Assembly: GCA_021816765.1 (NCBI GenBank)
Contig: JAKAXB010000003.1
Location: 164,074 to 220,780, forward strand
Direction of reading: 5' to 3'
Source of the DNA: Natronospirales bacterium
GTDB lineage: Bacteria > Pseudomonadota > Gammaproteobacteria > Natronospirales > REEB76
Length of the DNA: 56,707 bases
The notes below the pieces were generated by a model, which did no database searches, had not been told where the DNA came from, and saw only the letters and a program-made list of their open reading frames with translations. The position numbers and the translations under genes are program-made. The first letter of the stretch is position 1. Every line of letters begins with the position of its first letter. This document shows, piece by piece, positions 23,546-33,124 of this stretch.

Positions 23546-24595
23546 TTAATCCTTCAATTTCTTCTCTATGGTTGCAAGCCGGCGTGCCAGTTCATCGAGC
23601 TGACGGAAGCGAACGCTGTTCTTGCGCCACTGCGCCGCCGCATCCATTGGCATACTGCCGGAATACACACCTGGCTTACGTATTGAGTGAGTCACAAGCG
23701 TCATGGCCGTGACCGTGACATCGTCGCAGATCTCGATATGCCCGATGATGCCGGCTCCTCCCGCAATCATACAACGCCGACCGATAGTTGCACTGCCGGC
23801 AATAGCAGTGCAGCCCGCAATAGCAGTATGTTCACCGATGCAGACGTTATGTCCCACTTGAATCTGATTATCAAGTTTAACGCCGTTGCCGATTACGGTG
23901 TCCTCCAGCGCACCACGGTCAATGGTGGTGTTGGCGCCGATTTCCACATCATCTCCGACCACAACTGAACCCAATTGCGGCACTTTGAGCCATACCCCGT
24001 CGTCGTTGGCAATGCCGAAGCCATCCGCACCGATCACGGCACCAGGATGAAGCAATGCCCGCTTGCCCACATGTACACCGTGGCAGAGGGTCACGCCTGC
24101 CACCAGACAGCTGTGTTCTTCCACATGCACGTCTGCCATGATCACGCAATTAGGACCGACAGAAACACCGCCTTCGATCACTACTCCCTCTTCCACCACC
24201 GCCCCCGGGCCGATCCAGGTATCCATGGATACCCGCGCAGTGGGATGCACGCTGGCGCCGGCTTCCACACCTTTGCGCACCGGCGCCGCGGGCGTGAGCA
24301 CTGCGGCGACACGCGCATACAGCAGATAGGGATTTGATGTGATCAGCGCCGGTATCCGGCAGGCCCCCGCATCGGCTGGTGCAAGAATCACGGCAGAAGC
24401 GTGTGTCTCACGCAGGTAACGCCGGTAATGCGGGTTTGCAAGAAAGGTAATGCTGCCGGCAACGGCCCGCTGAATAGTGGCAACGCCGTGGATATGCGTA
24501 TCTCCGTCACCGCGCAGCTCACCGCCGCAACGCCTTGCCAATTCCGCCAGTGTACATTCTACCGGCACACGCCGCCCTGCTTCAGTTACCGCCAC
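23546..24595 (-). CDS. lpxD: UDP-3-O-acylglucosamine N-acyltransferase LpxD
   Basis: Third step of lipid A synthesis: N-acylation of UDP-3-O-acylglucosamine with hydroxyacyl-ACP. Up to 349 residues. An N-terminal uridine-binding domain (about 10-105, with ITFLANPHYRRYL) is followed by a hexapeptide-repeat beta-helix with VIGADGFGIAND, TTIDRGALEDTVIGNGVKLDNQIQ and the catalytic-His segment QVGHNV, and ends in a helical tail (WRKNSVRFRQLDELARRL). Two GTG starts are possible, at 24595 and 24568. The second (VPVECTLAELA) aligns better with the E. coli N-terminus, while the first is the longest. The start is therefore uncertain by 9 residues. Confidence 0.96.
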   Translation of the reverse strand: MAVTEAGRRVPVECTLAELARRCGGELRGDGDTHIHGVATIQRAVAGSITFLANPHYRRYLRETHASAVILAPADAGACRIPALITSNPYLLYARVAAVLTPAAPVRKGVEAGASVHPTARVSMDTWIGPGAVVEEGVVIEGGVSVGPNCVIMADVHVEEHSCLVAGVTLCHGVHVGKRALLHPGAVIGADGFGIANDDGVWLKVPQLGSVVVGDDVEIGANTTIDRGALEDTVIGNGVKLDNQIQVGHNVCIGEHTAIAGCTAIAGSATIGRRCMIAGGAGIIGHIEICDDVTVTAMTLVTHSIRKPGVYSGSMPMDAAAQWRKNSVRFRQLDELARRLATIEKKLKD

Positions 24596-24603
24596 TGCCG
24601 GGC

Positions 24604-25143
24604 TTAGCCGGGCTTACGATGCCGGGACTGGAAATCCTTCTGCAATTGATCCAGCACCTTGCCAGTCACATCCACGGTGCCATCTGCATAGAAAACGCCC
24701 TCACCGATGATGAGATTGTATTTCTGACCTTTGGCGAATTCCTGTACAGCCTTAAGGATAGCCTGCTGTAGTTTACCCAGTTCTTCATTGCGCTCTGCAT
24801 TGACATCGTCCTGAAAGTCCACTTGCTTGCGGTTGAAATCCTGCTGCAAAGTATCCAACTGGGTCTGCAGGTTCTGCAGTTGCGAGGCACTCATGATAGC
24901 GCCATTGCGGTTGATCTGATCCTGAAGGTTCTTGATCTTGTCCTGCTCGGCCTGCAGCGCCTTGCCGCGGTTATCGAATTTCTCGTGCATTACCTTGGTG
25001 GCTTCCTGTGCCTGGGGCGCTTGCTGCAGCAGCTTCGCCATGTTCACTACGCCGATTTTTATTTCAATCGCATTCACCCCACCCATATACAGTAGTGCCG
25101 CGAACGTCGCCAGCAGAATGAATAATTTGGGTGCAATTTTCAT
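24604..25143 (-). CDS. skp: Periplasmic chaperone Skp (OmpH)
   Basis: Trimeric periplasmic holdase that carries unfolded outer-membrane proteins to the BAM complex. 179 residues. A Sec signal peptide (KLFILLATFAALLYMGGVNA, about 6-25) precedes a short beta segment (IKIGVVNMAKLLQQAP). A long charged helical pair follows (about 45-135, rich in Gln, Lys, Asp and Asn), then the C-terminal YNLIIGEGVFYADGTVDVTGKVL segment. GGAG lies about 8 bases before the ATG. It follows bamA by 18 bases, so client carrier and insertase are co-expressed. Confidence 0.96.
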   Translation of the reverse strand: MKIAPKLFILLATFAALLYMGGVNAIEIKIGVVNMAKLLQQAPQAQEATKVMHEKFDNRGKALQAEQDKIKNLQDQINRNGAIMSASQLQNLQTQLDTLQQDFNRKQVDFQDDVNAERNEELGKLQQAILKAVQEFAKGQKYNLIIGEGVFYADGTVDVTGKVLDQLQKDFQSRHRKPG

Positions 25144-25161
25144 AAATATTCTCCAAAGAAA

Positions 25162-27540
25162 TCAAAAATAGGTGCCCAGGGTGAACTGAAAGCGTGAGGT
25201 CTGGTCTCCCGGTTTGGCATTTAACGGTAAAGCATAGCTGAATTTCATGGCGCCGAGGGGAGTCAGAAAGGTGGCTGCCACACCGGTGGAGACACGCAAA
25301 CCGCTCCAGCTGAAATTACCCGGGTCGGTAAAGGCATTGCCCGCATCCAGGAACAAGGCCCAGCGGCTGGAACCGCTTTCCGATCCGGATTTGCTGCCGA
25401 AATTCGGCAGAATCAGTTCATTCTGCATCCATACGTCAGTCCGGCCGCCGAACGGATAGCCTGAGGAGTAGGGCCCCAAGGTATCTATTTGCCAGCCGCG
25501 TACCGTGTCGGGACCGCCAACGAAGAAGTTCTTGTAGGGTGGATATGTGGCGGTCTTGCCGTAGGGTGCGCCATAATCCGCTTCGCCGTTAAAGCCGAAG
25601 ATAAATCCCTTGAACAACGGAATGAAGGCCAGTTGCTGATAGCTTAGTATGTAGTACTCCTGGTCAAACCCCGGTACGGCCGCAGTCAGGCTGATGGATT
25701 CACGTGCACCGTGGTCCGGGAAAATAATCCGGTTGCGGGTATCGCGCACATAACTCAATGATGCCTCAAGAGTATTGTATTGCAGCGACGGATATTCACA
25801 AATAAACGAAAAACCCCGCGGGTCACTGCACACGCCCGATGTCTCAATGACATGGCCATTGGCGGGATTGGATATGAATGCCACATATTGTTGTGACGTC
25901 CCAAACTGCGAAAACAGCTGGTTGTGCGAGTAGGTAGCGCTGATACCCCAGGCACTATATTCGGATAACGGAATATTAAAACCTATCTGACCACCGTAGG
26001 ACTGGGTTGTTAGCGGTGCGCTATAGATGGTAAGCGAAGAAATCTGGCTCTGGTATACGCTCAGCGTGCGACTGATCCCATCCACTGTCCAATATGGATC
26101 AGTGAAACTGACGTTATAATTATGGCCGATGTAACTGCGGCTTGCCTGTATCGCAGCACGTTCTCCGGTACCCAGAAAGTTGGCATTGACTACCTGACCC
26201 TGCAACACCAAGCCGGAATAGCTGCCATAGCCAACCCCCACGTTGGCCGTACCCGCGGGACGTTCGCTCACTTTATAGTCGAGATCCACCAAATCGGCCG
26301 AGCCGGGTACCCGCACGGTTTTGACTTTCGCGTTCTCCACCCACGGCAGGCGATCAAGGCGCACACGCGAACGCTCCACATCGATATTGGACAGCCAGGT
26401 GCCTTCGAACTGGCGCATTTCGCGCCGGAATACCACATCATCGGTACCGGAACCCCCGCTGAAGTTGATATGCCGCACATATACACGCTGACCCGGATCA
26501 ATGAAAAAGGTGATGGAGACCAGCTTATGCTGGCGGTCAATATCGGGAACCGGATTAACCTGGGCGAAAGCATAGCCATCCATGCCAAGCCGCTTCTGAA
26601 TAAGATCGGCACTCAAAGTGGCGCGCTTGAGGGAGAATGTCTCACCAGGCTTCACCAGCACATATTTTTTCAGTTCTTCTTCAGGCACTACAAATTGCCC
26701 GGCTAACTTCACACCCTTGATCTTGTAAACCCCTCCTTCAGAGATATTCACTGTGATATAGACGCTGTTGCGGTTTGGCGAGATTGCCACCTGGGTCGAG
26801 TCGATGGCGAAGTCGGCGTAGCCCTGGTCCATGTAGAAGGACCGCAGGGATTCGAGATCACCCACCAACTTCTCACGGGCGTACTCGTCCGAACTGCCAA
26901 AAAACGTCCAGATGCTCGCTACCTTCAACTTGAATACATCACGCAGGGCACCCTCGGAAAAGGCATGGTGGCCCACAATGTTGATGGAACGGATTTTGGC
27001 TGTCGTGCCTTCGGCAATTTTTACGGAAATATCAACCTTGTTGTCGCCCACATTGGCTATGTTGGATTTGATTATCACGCCGTATTTTCCGTGGCTGTAA
27101 TATTCATCCGTGAGCTGCTGGATGAACTGATCGAGGGTAACCCGGTTGAATATCTGTCCCTCGGAGAGACCTATCTTGTTCAAAGTCTTGTAGAGATCAT
27201 CAGACTTGATCAGCTTGTTGCCCGTTACGACGAAATGCGCAATGGATGGCCGCTCATGCACGATAATGATGAGCATATGATTCTGACGACGCATTTCAAT
27301 GTCGCGGAAAAATCCGGTTTTGTAAAGCGCGCGGATGGCATCCTGGATACGCGCCTCAGTGAGGTGATCGCCGATGTTGATGGGCAGATAATCGTAGAGC
27401 GTGCCTGTGGAAATACGCTGCAGGCCGACGATCTCGATCTTCTTGACGGTAAATGACTCATCCGCGTGGGCGATGGAGGGAGCCAACACCAGGAATAGCA
27501 GAAAAGCCAGAATGATCCCGGTGCCTTTAAGTAATCCCAA
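25162..27540 (-). CDS. bamA: Outer membrane protein assembly factor BamA
   Basis: Core of the BAM machine that folds beta-barrel proteins into the outer membrane. 792 residues. A signal peptide (ILAFLLFLVLAPSIAHA, about 10-26) is followed by five POTRA domains (about 27-425) and a 16-strand barrel of the bacterial surface antigen family (about 430-792). The loop-6 signature GGPDTVRGWQ is present (VRGF/Y in most), and the chain ends in the aromatic beta-signal FQFTLGTYF. The start is a TTG at 27540 with a strong Shine-Dalgarno 6 bases upstream; no ATG preserves the signal peptide. Confidence 0.97.
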   Translation of the reverse strand: MGLLKGTGIILAFLLFLVLAPSIAHADESFTVKKIEIVGLQRISTGTLYDYLPINIGDHLTEARIQDAIRALYKTGFFRDIEMRRQNHMLIIIVHERPSIAHFVVTGNKLIKSDDLYKTLNKIGLSEGQIFNRVTLDQFIQQLTDEYYSHGKYGVIIKSNIANVGDNKVDISVKIAEGTTAKIRSINIVGHHAFSEGALRDVFKLKVASIWTFFGSSDEYAREKLVGDLESLRSFYMDQGYADFAIDSTQVAISPNRNSVYITVNISEGGVYKIKGVKLAGQFVVPEEELKKYVLVKPGETFSLKRATLSADLIQKRLGMDGYAFAQVNPVPDIDRQHKLVSITFFIDPGQRVYVRHINFSGGSGTDDVVFRREMRQFEGTWLSNIDVERSRVRLDRLPWVENAKVKTVRVPGSADLVDLDYKVSERPAGTANVGVGYGSYSGLVLQGQVVNANFLGTGERAAIQASRSYIGHNYNVSFTDPYWTVDGISRTLSVYQSQISSLTIYSAPLTTQSYGGQIGFNIPLSEYSAWGISATYSHNQLFSQFGTSQQYVAFISNPANGHVIETSGVCSDPRGFSFICEYPSLQYNTLEASLSYVRDTRNRIIFPDHGARESISLTAAVPGFDQEYYILSYQQLAFIPLFKGFIFGFNGEADYGAPYGKTATYPPYKNFFVGGPDTVRGWQIDTLGPYSSGYPFGGRTDVWMQNELILPNFGSKSGSESGSSRWALFLDAGNAFTDPGNFSWSGLRVSTGVAATFLTPLGAMKFSYALPLNAKPGDQTSRFQFTLGTYF

Positions 27541-27546
27541 GTGCAG

Positions 27547-27552
27547 TCCTCC
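27547..27552 (-). promoter_or_regulatory. Shine-Dalgarno deciding the bamA TTG start
   Basis: Read on the minus strand this is GGAGGA, followed by 6 bases (CTGCAC) and then TTG at 27540. A near-perfect ribosome binding site at ideal spacing is the main reason to accept a TTG start for bamA. It lies just after the rseP stop (27553-27555). Confidence 0.8.
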
Positions 27553-28917
27553 TCACCCGATAATTCTCGTCAGATCGTTGTATATGGCAAAACACATCAG
27601 CGCCAGCAGCAGCGCAATGCCGACACGCTGGCCCATCATCTCGGCCTGGACGGACAAGGGCGAGCCCTTTACCGCTTCCACGATGTAATAAAGCACATGG
27701 CCGCCGTCCAGCACCGGAATCGGCAGCAGATTCAGCACTCCGAGGCTGATACTCACGATGGCGAGGAACGCCAGGAACGGCACCAAGCCGCTCTCCGCGG
27801 TGTAGCCTGCGTATTGCGCTATATCGATCGGCCCGCTGAGGTTGCGCAAGGATACCTTGCCCAGCACCATGTTCCAGGAGGCATCCAGGGTGAGCCAAGC
27901 AAGGCTCCCAGTGCGTGCAAACGCATGCCCCAGCGCGGCCGCGGGATTATACCTTTGTTCCGCCCGCAGGCGCGCACCGAATCCGGGTGGAATTCGCACC
28001 ATGGCACCGATATGGCCAAGCAGCCTCCCTCCCGGTTCCTCCACCTCCCCTACGGGCAGGGACAGGGTCAGGGTGTGACCATGCCGTTCCAGTGTCACGA
28101 CAAGTGTCTTGCCGGCAGAAGCCTGCAGAATGGCCACCAACTGCTGCCAGGAGCGGATAGGAATATTGCCCAACTCAACGATATGATCACCCGGCCGCAA
28201 GCCCGCCGCCTTGGCTGTGCCGCCATCTGCAACCTGGGCGATCACCGCCGGCAGATCAGGGTTCCATTGGCCGAGCCCAAGGCCGGTCAGCAGCTTCCCC
28301 GGTTCGGTGAGGGTCTTGGCGTGCATCACCTGCAGTACCAGATTTTTTTCGCTGTCCTGCGCCGTCCGCACCCGCACATTTATACGCCCGCCTTGCATTA
28401 CGCCCTCAAAAAGCCGTACCAGGGCGCTATCCCAAGTGGGGGTGATATGGCCGTTGACGGCAAGAATCTGGTCTTTCTTCACCACGCCCGCCAGCGCGGC
28501 GGGCGAATCCGGTCGCACATCGCCCACGATGGGACGGATGCCGGGAATCCCAATCATGAAAATCACCCAGTACGCCAGCACCGCAAACAGCAGATTGAAT
28601 AGCGGACCTGCCAACACCACCATAAAACGCTTCGGCAGCGACTGCCGGTTGAAGGCCAGATGCCTGTCCGCTTCCGGTACTTCGCCTTCACGCTCATCGA
28701 GCATTTTTACATAGCCGCCCAGCGGCAACCAGGCAATGACATATTCGGTGGCATCCGGGTTGCGTTGCCAGCGCAGCAGCGGTTTACCGAAACCCAGGGA
28801 AAAACGCAGTACCCTGATACCGAGAAAGCGCGCCACGATGAAATGACCGAACTCATGCACGCTGACCAGCACGCCGATGGCGACTATGAACGCCACGATG
28901 CTGATGAGGATATTCAT
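27553..28917 (-). CDS. rseP: Site-2 protease RseP
   Basis: Intramembrane zinc metalloprotease that makes the second cut in anti-sigma factor RseA, releasing sigma-E upon envelope stress, and clears signal-peptide remnants. 454 residues. The first transmembrane helix holds the zinc site HEFGH (residues 21-25). Two periplasmic PDZ domains follow (about 110-190 and 195-280, e.g. KAAGLRPGDHIVELG), and a later helix holds the third ligand in LDGGH (about 403-407). The ATG at 28917 overlaps the dxr stop as ATGA, which settles the start against a longer upstream reading. It sits immediately before bamA. Confidence 0.97.
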   Translation of the reverse strand: MNILISIVAFIVAIGVLVSVHEFGHFIVARFLGIRVLRFSLGFGKPLLRWQRNPDATEYVIAWLPLGGYVKMLDEREGEVPEADRHLAFNRQSLPKRFMVVLAGPLFNLLFAVLAYWVIFMIGIPGIRPIVGDVRPDSPAALAGVVKKDQILAVNGHITPTWDSALVRLFEGVMQGGRINVRVRTAQDSEKNLVLQVMHAKTLTEPGKLLTGLGLGQWNPDLPAVIAQVADGGTAKAAGLRPGDHIVELGNIPIRSWQQLVAILQASAGKTLVVTLERHGHTLTLSLPVGEVEEPGGRLLGHIGAMVRIPPGFGARLRAEQRYNPAAALGHAFARTGSLAWLTLDASWNMVLGKVSLRNLSGPIDIAQYAGYTAESGLVPFLAFLAIVSISLGVLNLLPIPVLDGGHVLYYIVEAVKGSPLSVQAEMMGQRVGIALLLALMCFAIYNDLTRIIG

Positions 28918-30104
28918 GCCATCCGTTCCACTGCATCGGCTGTGGCAGCCGCCGCGATGACGCGCGCGCGCCGGTCGCACTCCAGCACAGCTTCAATGGA
29001 ATCGGGGGTGGAGGAAGGACATTGCTCCAGCGTGTGGCGCACTACTTCGGCAATGGCCGTGAAGGGCAGCCGTTCCGCGAGAAATGCCTGTACGGCCACT
29101 TCGTTGGCTGCATTCAGTGTCACGGGCGCGCTGCCGCCCACCCGCGCGGCCTGGATAGCCAGATCGAGACAGGGGAAGGTGTCCCGGTCGGGAGGCTCAA
29201 AATCCAGATGGCCCAATGCGCACAAATCCAGTGCGTGCACGCCCGCCTCCAGTCTCTCCGGCCAGCCCAAGCCGCAGGCAATGGGCGTGCGCATATCCGG
29301 ATTGCTCAACTGCGCCAGCACCGAACCATCGGTATATTCCACCAAAGAATGCACGATGCTCTGGGGATGCACCACCACCTCGATGCATTCCGGCGCCGCG
29401 TTGAATAACCAGCGGGCCTCGATCACTTCCAGCCCCTTGTTCATCAGAGTGGCGGAATCCACTGAAATCTTGCGTCCCATGCTCCACCTGGGGTGTGCAC
29501 AGGCCTGTGCCGGTGTAACCTCGCGCAATTTCTCCTTGGGCCAGCCGCGGAACGGGCCACCAGATGCGGTAAGCAGGATACGACATACGCCGGCCGGCCA
29601 AGCGTCATGCCGCCCACGTGACGGCAGGCATTGGAAAATGGCATTGTGCTCACTGTCTATGGGAATCAGCTCGGTACCCTGTTCCCGAATGGTATTCATG
29701 AACAACTGTCCGGCCATCACCAACGCTTCCTTGTTGGCAAGCAGCACGCGTTTGCCGGTATGCGCGGCGGCGAGCGTAGGCAGAAGCCCTGCGGCGCCGA
29801 CAATGGCAGCCATGATATAGTCATTCTCCGCCAGCTTGGCAACGTCTTCCAGCGCCTGCACACCGGAAAGCACCTGGATATCAAGACCCTGCCGGCTGAT
29901 CCGTTCACGCAACTGCTGTGCGGGGGCCGCCTCCACCATGACGGCGTAGCGCGGCCGATGTTCCAGGCATTGACGGAATAAGCCTTCCACATCCACGCGC
30001 GCTGTCAGGGCAATAACCTGGAATTGGTTGCGATGACGGCTCAGCACATCCAGGGTATGCCTGCCGACGCTGCCGGTGGCACCCAGAATAGTGACACCCC
30101 TCAT
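28914..30104 (-). CDS. dxr: 1-deoxy-D-xylulose 5-phosphate reductoisomerase
   Basis: First committed MEP-pathway enzyme: NADPH-dependent rearrangement of DXP to MEP; the target of fosmidomycin. 396 residues. The NADPH-binding GATGSVGRHTLDV is at the N-terminus. LLANKEALVMAG and IDSEHNAIFQCL (metal-binding Asp and Glu) follow, then the flexible loop SVDSATLMNKGLEVIEA and VVVHPQSIVHSLVEY. The start is the ATG at 30104, which overlaps the cdsA stop (ATGA); a GTG three codons earlier is less likely. Confidence 0.98.
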   Translation of the reverse strand: MRGVTILGATGSVGRHTLDVLSRHRNQFQVIALTARVDVEGLFRQCLEHRPRYAVMVEAAPAQQLRERISRQGLDIQVLSGVQALEDVAKLAENDYIMAAIVGAAGLLPTLAAAHTGKRVLLANKEALVMAGQLFMNTIREQGTELIPIDSEHNAIFQCLPSRGRHDAWPAGVCRILLTASGGPFRGWPKEKLREVTPAQACAHPRWSMGRKISVDSATLMNKGLEVIEARWLFNAAPECIEVVVHPQSIVHSLVEYTDGSVLAQLSNPDMRTPIACGLGWPERLEAGVHALDLCALGHLDFEPPDRDTFPCLDLAIQAARVGGSAPVTLNAANEVAVQAFLAERLPFTAIAEVVRHTLEQCPSSTPDSIEAVLECDRRARVIAAAATADAVERMA

Positions 30105-30907
30105 CGCAACCACCCCAGCAACGACACTCCCAGCCAGAAAGCCGGTACCGCCGCCGTCAGACTGTCAATGCGATCCAGCACGCCGCCGTGGCCTGGAAAC
30201 AGCGCGCCGCTATCCTTCACCCCGGCCTGGCGCTTGAACAGGCTTTCCGAAAGATCACCCACCATGGACAGCCATCCCGTCAGCACGCATACAAGAATAA
30301 AGGGAAGCGCGTTACCCGGCGGTATCAGCCGCACACTCAGCAGCGTCACCACCAGCAGGCTGAGCGTACCACCTGCCACCCCTTCCCAGGTTTTGCCGGG
30401 GCTCACCGCGGGGGCGAGTTTGTGACGGCCGAAGACTCGACCGGCGAAATAGGCTCCGCTGTCCGCCGCCCAGATCAGCACCAGCGGCAAGAGCAGCAGT
30501 ACCGGCCGTTGTCCCCGCAAGGCCAGTGCCGCGAACAGGGGCGGAATCAGCGTCAGCCAGCCGCTGAGCGCTTTGCATGGCCGCGGAAAGTCGGCGCGCC
30601 ACGTCGCAATCCAGATAAGCGCAAACAGCCACCACGCGAGTGCCACCCCGCAGAGGCTGCTGAGTATCCCATCCCATGACCAAGTGCGGCCGGCAAGCAC
30701 CACGGCTACACACCAGACCGCGGTCAACAGACAATAAAGGATACGCCCGCCTGTGCGCGCATAACCGCAGAGCGCCGCCCATTCCCAGGCGGCAAGCAAC
30801 GTCAACGCGCTGAAGAGTACCGCTAGCCACGCCGTGGGTGCGAACAGGACCAGCAGCACGACGATGGGCAACAGGATCAGGGCGGTAATGATGCGCTGTT
30901 TAAGCAC
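30101..30907 (-). CDS. cdsA: Phosphatidate cytidylyltransferase
   Basis: Makes CDP-diacylglycerol from phosphatidate and CTP, the precursor of all major phospholipids. 268 residues with about seven or eight hydrophobic helices throughout (e.g. IITALILLPIVVLLVLFAP, near residue 6). The C-terminal CTP-transferase signature GDLSESLFKRQAGVKDSGAL ... GHGGVLDRIDSL is intact. The start is a GTG lying inside the last codons of uppS (8-base overlap, GTGCTTAA), a tightly coupled arrangement. Confidence 0.97.
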   Translation of the reverse strand: MLKQRIITALILLPIVVLLVLFAPTAWLAVLFSALTLLAAWEWAALCGYARTGGRILYCLLTAVWCVAVVLAGRTWSWDGILSSLCGVALAWWLFALIWIATWRADFPRPCKALSGWLTLIPPLFAALALRGQRPVLLLLPLVLIWAADSGAYFAGRVFGRHKLAPAVSPGKTWEGVAGGTLSLLVVTLLSVRLIPPGNALPFILVCVLTGWLSMVGDLSESLFKRQAGVKDSGALFPGHGGVLDRIDSLTAAVPAFWLGVSLLGWLR

Positions 30908-31646
30908 CCGCCTCTTCCTTCACCTGCTCCGGCGTACGACCGAAACGCCGTTGGCGCACGGCGTACCAGTCAAGCGCGGTTTGCAATGCCGGCTCGTCGA
31001 AATCCGGCCACAGGCTATCGGTGAAATAAAGTTCCGTATAGGCGAGATTCCACAACAGAAAATTGCTGATGCGCTGTTCACCGCCGGTACGGATGAAGAG
31101 ATCCGGGTCCGGCAGTTCCGGAAGCACGAGTGCTTGGGACAAGCACACCTCATCAATTTCGTCAGGCCGGATGTGTCCGCTGACCGCCGCAGCGGCCAGT
31201 TTATGCGCCGCCTGCACGATATCCCAACGCCCACCATAGCTGGCGGCAATATTCAACGCCAGCCCGGCATTCAGCGCTGTCAATTCTGCGGCACGGTGCA
31301 TACCGTGCCGCAGATCGGGAGAAAAGGCGTCAAGGGCACCGATGAAACGCAAACGAACATTATTGGCGTGCAATTCCCTGACTTCATCCTCAAGAGCCTT
31401 CATCAAAAGGCCCATGAGATTACCGACTTCCCACTGGGGACGCTGCCAGTTCTCGCTACTGAAAGCAAACAGGGTAAGCGCACTGATATGCAGCCGTACA
31501 CAACTTTCAATAATACGACGGGCAGCGGTAAGCCCGGCGCGATGTCCGGCTTGGCGCGGTAACAGGCGGCGTTTTGCCCAACGGCCGTTACCGTCCATGA
31601 TGATGGCGATATGCCGTGGCAAAGCGGCGGTTTCAGTCTTGACCAT
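30900..31646 (-). CDS. uppS: Undecaprenyl diphosphate synthase
   Basis: Cis-prenyltransferase making the C55 lipid carrier precursor used for peptidoglycan, O-antigen and related polymers. 248 residues. The signature IAIIMDGNGRWAKRR holds the catalytic Asp. FAFSSENWQRP and RTGGEQRISNFLLWNLAYTELYF complete the family pattern. The ATG at 31646 (MVKTETAALPRH) gives the normal length. It is followed by cdsA with an 8-base overlap, and 63 bases separate it from frr. Confidence 0.97.
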   Translation of the reverse strand: MVKTETAALPRHIAIIMDGNGRWAKRRLLPRQAGHRAGLTAARRIIESCVRLHISALTLFAFSSENWQRPQWEVGNLMGLLMKALEDEVRELHANNVRLRFIGALDAFSPDLRHGMHRAAELTALNAGLALNIAASYGGRWDIVQAAHKLAAAAVSGHIRPDEIDEVCLSQALVLPELPDPDLFIRTGGEQRISNFLLWNLAYTELYFTDSLWPDFDEPALQTALDWYAVRQRRFGRTPEQVKEEAGA

Positions 31647-31709
31647 GCCGTTGCACACCCCGTCTGAATGATGCCGCCGCACAGCGCACGGCTGAAAATC
31701 ATAGCGGCA

Positions 31710-32267
31710 TCACACTTCCAGGAGCTCCGCCTCCTTGGCGGTGAGGATCCTGTCAATATCGGCGATGTGTCGATCGGTAAGCTTCTGGATTTCGTCCTGG
31801 GTCCGGCGTTCCTCGTCCTCTGTGATCTTTTTGTCCTTGAGCAGAACCTTAAGTTCCGCGTTGGCATCGCGGCGCACATTGCGCACCGCCACCCGCGCGG
31901 CTTCCGCCTCCTGACGCGCCACCTTGATGATCTCACGCCGCCGCTCCTCGGTGAGCTGCGGCATGGGTACGCGAATCACGTTACCAGCCGTGGCCGGTGT
32001 AAGGCCCAAATCGGAAGTCATGATGGCTTTTTCGATTACCGGCACCATCTGCTTTTCCCACGGAGTGATGGTAAGCGTGCGCCCATCGGCAGCGGCAACG
32101 TTGGCAACCTGATTGAGCGGTACCTCGGAGCCATAATAGGACACGCGAATATGATCCAGCAGGCTGGTATGGGCACGGCCGGTTCGCAGCTTGGCGAGCG
32201 CTTCCTTGAGCGTGTCCGCGCTCTTGTGCATGCGTACCGCGGCATTTTTCTTCATATCATCAATCAT
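31710..32267 (-). CDS. frr: Ribosome recycling factor
   Basis: With EF-G it splits the post-termination ribosome. 185 residues, identical in length to the E. coli protein. Three-helix-bundle segments are [33 protein letters not shown] and a long charged C-terminal helix ending [16 protein letters not shown] (32273-32277 on the minus strand) lies 5 bases before the ATG at 32267 and sets the start inside the last codons of pyrH, an 8-base overlap. A long upstream in-frame extension is rejected. Confidence 0.98.
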   Translation of the reverse strand: MIDDMKKNAAVRMHKSADTLKEALAKLRTGRAHTSLLDHIRVSYYGSEVPLNQVANVAAADGRTLTITPWEKQMVPVIEKAIMTSDLGLTPATAGNVIRVPMPQLTEERRREIIKVARQEAEAARVAVRNVRRDANAELKVLLKDKKITEDEERRTQDEIQKLTDRHIADIDRILTAKEAELLEV

Positions 32268-33000
32268 GACCGCCTCCATTATCCACCTGCGTACCCACAT
32301 CGCTTGCACCAAGTACGATGCGCATGAAATCACCCGGGCGCGTGAGGTCAAAAACCCTGAGTGGGATATTGTTGTCACGGCACATGACGATGGCGGTGGC
32401 ATCCATCACCATGAGCTTGTCAGAAAGCACTTGATCAAAAGTCAAATGCGCGTAACGCGTGGCCTTGGGGTTTTTCTTTGGATCGGCGCTGTACACGCCA
32501 TCAACCTTGGTGGCCTTGAGCAGCAGATTTGCGCCTGTTTCTATGGCGCGAAGACTGGCGGCCGTATCGGTGGTAAAGAACGGGTTGCCGGTACCGGCAG
32601 CGAAGATGCAAACACGGCCCTTTTCCAGGTGGCGCACCGCGCGACGGCGAATATAATCCTCACAGAGCTCGTTGGCGCTCAGTCCGGACATCACGCGCAC
32701 ATGCACACCGAGACGCTCCAGCGCATCCTGCATGGCCAGCGCATTCATGATGGTGGCCAGCATACCCATGTGGTCGGCGGTAACCCGGTCCATGCCGGCC
32801 CGTGCCAAACCCGCGCCACGAAAAATATTGCCGCCACCGACGACGACGCCCACCTGCACACCCAAGTTGCGTACGTCACGTATTTCCTCGGCAAGACGGC
32901 GTATGACGGCTGGATCAATACCATAATCGGCACTGCCCATAAGGGCCTCACCGCTCAACTTAAGGAGTATCCGCTGGTAAGCGGGTATCTGATCTGACAT
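32260..33000 (-). CDS. pyrH: Uridylate kinase
   Basis: Phosphorylates UMP to UDP with ATP; a hexameric amino-acid-kinase-family enzyme regulated by GTP and UTP in bacteria. 246 residues. Motifs: [13 protein letters not shown] at the N-terminus, [35 protein letters not shown] and [17 protein letters not shown]. The ATG at 33000 gives the usual N-terminus. It is followed by frr with an overlap; a strong hairpin (33032-33054) lies 31 bases upstream of its start. Confidence 0.98.
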   Translation of the reverse strand: MSDQIPAYQRILLKLSGEALMGSADYGIDPAVIRRLAEEIRDVRNLGVQVGVVVGGGNIFRGAGLARAGMDRVTADHMGMLATIMNALAMQDALERLGVHVRVMSGLSANELCEDYIRRRAVRHLEKGRVCIFAAGTGNPFFTTDTAASLRAIETGANLLLKATKVDGVYSADPKKNPKATRYAHLTFDQVLSDKLMVMDATAIVMCRDNNIPLRVFDLTRPGDFMRIVLGASDVGTQVDNGGGHD

Positions 33001-33031
33001 GTCGCAGCCGTTTCACGCGTAAGGGATGTGC

Positions 33032-33054
33032 AGAGCCCCGCAAAGCGGGGCTCT
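33032..33054 (-). terminator. Perfect 10-bp hairpin between tsf and pyrH (partial terminator or RNA-processing site)
   Basis: A 10-base stem (AGAGCCCCGC / GCGGGGCTCT) closes on a 3-base loop. It is the strongest inverted repeat I saw between genes here. It follows the tsf stop by 70 bases. No U-run follows on the minus strand (the next bases read GCACATCCC), so it is not a classic intrinsic terminator. It may attenuate read-through from rpsB-tsf into pyrH, or mark a processing or stabilising element. The structure is certain; the role is inferred. Confidence 0.5.
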
Positions 33055-33124
33055 CGGACTTATACATTGTACCGTAAATACGGCTGGGCGCAGGGTCCGG
33101 ACCCGCGAGATGGTCTGCGCGAAT

